Of a DNA stretch of 64,000 bases, positions 61,589 through 64,000 are shown in pieces (within the stretch, counting starts at the first letter, position 1; each line of letters begins with the position of its first letter). The DNA is taken from the NCBI GenBank assembly GCA_003640385.1, contig RCAB01000005.1, positions 186,001 to 250,000 on the forward strand. Direction: 5' to 3'. The notes under the pieces are model-generated. The model was not told where the DNA came from. It did no database searches and saw only the letters and a program-made list of their open reading frames with translations. Source of the stretch: Setaria digitata (lineage: Eukaryota > Nematoda > Chromadorea > Rhabditida > Setariidae). The translations under genes and the position numbers were made by a program.

Positions 61589-63905
61589 TTAAACACCTGG
61601 AGCAGTCCCTGATTGCGCACCACCTTGTCCCGAGCCAGCCAATGCAAGAGCTGCCGCTGTATGCTGTGCCGCCTTCTGCTTCAGCATTGTCCAATCAAAT
61701 GTATAATCATACTGAAAAACAATGACATTCAATCCGATTTCGGTTACTTAATAAAAAATAATTAATAATTTCACTGCTTAAAGAAAAAAGGTTAAATGAA
61801 GATTAACAATACCGACCGCATTTCTAACCAAAACTTCCAAGAACAATTTACAGACAGGAACTTCAATCTTGTTTGTTACACATTTACAAAAAATTTCAAT
61901 CTCTTTAATTACCTGATGGTTCAACGTTCTGAACAAAATGCGGAACAACTGCCGTAAATACATATAATCCGGTGCTTCATCGAATCGTAAACCGCGACAG
62001 TAATTTAAGTACATAGCAAATTCTGCTGGGAATCCTTTGCACAACACCTGTTTATTTCAGTAAACAGTATAAATGCTTGGAAGATGCAATTAAAGCAATT
62101 TATCCAATCTTATAAAGTTTTTTTTTGGTTTTGTGGTCAAATGATGAAATAGAACTTCTACTGTCAAGATAAAACAAAAATACTAAAAAAGATAAACGGA
62201 TAACGCATATGCCTAATCAGTATCAAAAATTTGTGCTTACCTCAATGGGTGTGGACATTTTCTTCTCGCTGATCTTTTCATACTTTTGTTTCTTTGTTGC
62301 CGCTTTCAGACCTTGCCATGGAAGTGTCCCCCTGAAAAGAATGATTTTAAATTCCCAATAAAAAAACCTTAAGGTAATCCAAGAAAAATGTCATATGAAT
62401 TATGTTCACTAAAAGCAAAAACTAACTTGTTGAAATACATTAAAACATATCCGAGAGATTCCATATCATCTCGCCGTGACTGCTCAATACCCAAATGAGC
62501 ATTGATTGAGGCATATCGAGCGGTTCCGGTCAAATTCTGAATTTATTTGCTTCAACCATCATCTTCTCATATATCAAACAGATGAAAAATAATGCAACTT
62601 AAATAAAAAAAAAAAATCTCTTAATATTATAACAAGTCCTGACAAGTAAATGCGTTTCTAAAGAACCTTATCCTCTCGATACGGTATATGGGCTCGTGTA
62701 CGCGAGTCACGATATTTTTTCGCCAAGCCAAAATCGATTAAAAATAATTTATTGCAATGCCGTCCTATACCCATCATGAAATTGTCAGGCTGAAATAATA
62801 TCAGTTAGAAATGCTCGTAAATTATTGATAAGTGTTTTCACTGAGAATCTGGGACACCTTTTATCTATTTCAAATAATACTGGCATTTTGAAAACATAAA
62901 GAAAGCTTCACCCAATATATATCTCAACAGTCAACTCATGCGACAACCAAAACATTCTGCAATACATCGGGAATAATGTCCAGAAATATAGACAAGTACA
63001 GAACTTGAACTAGAACTAGTGGGATATCCTCATAACTTACCTTAATGTCCCTATGAATGAAGTTTTTGACGTGAACATATTCAATGCGACCAATCATCTG
63101 ATCTGCTAGCATCAGCACAGTTTTCATTGTAAAACGACGACTGCAGAAGTTGAAGAGATCCTCTAAGGAAGGACCTAGTAAATCCATCACCAGTACATTG
63201 TATTCCCGCTCAGTGCCATACCTGAAAAAACCACTAATGGGAACTTTCATTCTAAACGGTGGATAAGGAGTTCTAAAAGGACGAAGTTGAAATGACACCA
63301 CAATTCATCATGTCTTAAAATGGAATGGATAACATCACAATTTTTGCACTGAATAATTAGTACCACACTTTATTATACTTTATTAATACTTCAAGATACT
63401 TATGTAAGAAAAATTCCACAACTTCAGTAGCGAATTGCGTGAGGATGAGAGACTTCATAGAACAACATCGTTTTCCACTGCTGAGAGAACTTTAATGGTG
63501 GCATATAGGAAAGCTCACTCAACTGTGAAATCGTGAAATTCTACTGGATTAATGAACAAAAAGCTTACCATCGTATATGTGGTATACCAACTCCACCCTG
63601 CAGAATTTTGTACACTTTGCTCTCATAAAGCAGCTGTGGATGACGAGCCTGAAAATTGCTTCTCCAAAAAATTAAAAGAATTCTCTACACATATTCATAT
63701 TTTATGTGAAAGAATATCACTACTTCAATTAAGACAAATCACTTCAAGCAACCTTATTAGACTCCATTTTAACAGCAACTTCTTCACCATTTGTGATATT
63801 TATAGCCAAATATATGTCACCAAATGAGCCAGAACCTATTTTACGGATTAGTTTATATTTTGTTGCAACGATAAAATCGCGCGAATTGGTAGCAACGCCC
63901 GCCAT
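61589..63905 (-). CDS. kin-19: casein kinase 1 alpha
   Basis: Ser/Thr kinase of the CK1 family; CK1 alpha primes beta-catenin in Wnt signalling. Minus-strand exons: 63905-63753, 63648-63569, 63221-63041, 62789-62667, 62536-62427, 62331-62241, 62047-61913, 61711-61589; 331 residues, as for metazoan CK1 alpha. All catalytic parts are present: [13 protein letters not shown] glycine loop, Lys46 in [16 protein letters not shown] (134-141), DFG (157-159), [61 protein letters not shown]. The tail is short and Ala/Gly-rich (QSGTAPGV). A CATTTCAG acceptor lies 7 nt upstream of the ATG (63912), a typical spliced-leader site. Confidence 0.97.
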
Positions 63906-64000
63906 TCCGGGCCTGAAATGACAAGAGATCTGGTAGATCTCAGCAACGACACTTTACTTTTTTAGCGAAGCACCGTCTGAAGCTCGAAACGCTATGAACC

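Noticed and set aside
63552..63827. 91-codon plus-strand frame
   Set aside because: Antisense to kin-19 exons 1 and 2, which have complete kinase motifs.
1..64000. Transfer RNA, rRNA, spliced-leader RNA, CRISPR or intact transposon
   Set aside because: None was recognised by eye; a covariance-model search for tRNAs and a transposase profile search would be needed to exclude small or degraded copies.

Overview
The window is nuclear DNA of a nematode, most likely a spirurid or filarial worm. It is AT-rich, its genes are broken into many short exons (most 60-200 nt) with GT-AG introns, the intron 3' ends are TTTCAG-like or TAAG, and several start codons sit 5-40 nt after an acceptor-like TTTCAG, as expected for spliced-leader trans-splicing. 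The protein families fit: fatty-acid/retinol-binding (FAR-like) proteins are nematode-specific. All exon joins below were made by hand and checked for reading phase.

Layout. 0.5-1.4 kb: a small unrecognised plus-strand gene. 4.3-9.6 kb (+): a polypeptide GalNAc-transferase resembling GALNT11. 11.0-12.9 kb (+): a RING/B-box-like zinc protein. 14.4-14.9 kb (-): a small unknown protein. 18.3-19.9 kb (-): non-muscle myosin regulatory light chain (mlc-4). 21.4-24.9 kb (+): two tandem FAR-like secreted proteins. 27.0-31.8 kb (+): serine hydroxymethyltransferase (mel-32). 33.4-34.8 kb (+): a secreted protein with three chitin-binding domains. 37.4-41.6 kb (+): a CENP-B-type helix-turn-helix protein. 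42.7-45.5 kb (+): ARPC1 (arx-3). 46.2-46.4 kb (-): a coding-like fragment with an in-frame stop. 46.8-49.3 kb (-): phosphopantothenate-cysteine ligase (PPCS). 49.9-52.6 kb (-): the BAF57/SMARCE1 subunit of SWI/SNF (swsn-3). 53.2-54.0 and 55.6-57.3 kb (+): two weakly supported small genes. 57.6-60.2 kb (-): a casein-kinase-1-like protein with wrecked catalytic motifs. 61.6-63.9 kb (-): intact casein kinase 1 alpha (kin-19).

There is no operon-like cluster of related functions. Most genes are housekeeping (one-carbon metabolism, CoA synthesis, actin and myosin, chromatin, Wnt/cell-cycle kinase), mixed with parasite-style secreted genes (FAR-like pair, chitin-binding protein). From memory, the C. 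elegans counterparts of mlc-4, mel-32, arx-3, swsn-3 and kin-19 all lie on chromosome III, so the window looks like a piece of that conserved linkage group.

The most interesting signals are: a pair of adjacent, homologous lectin-domain exons in the GalNAc-transferase separated by only 17 nt, which points to mutually exclusive splicing; a CK1-family pseudokinase next to kin-19; a dual-start SHMT; a FAR-like protein with an acidic His/Pro-rich tail; and a perfect 24-bp hairpin in a PPCS intron. Nothing in the window resembles a prokaryotic-type system, CRISPR array or intact transposon.
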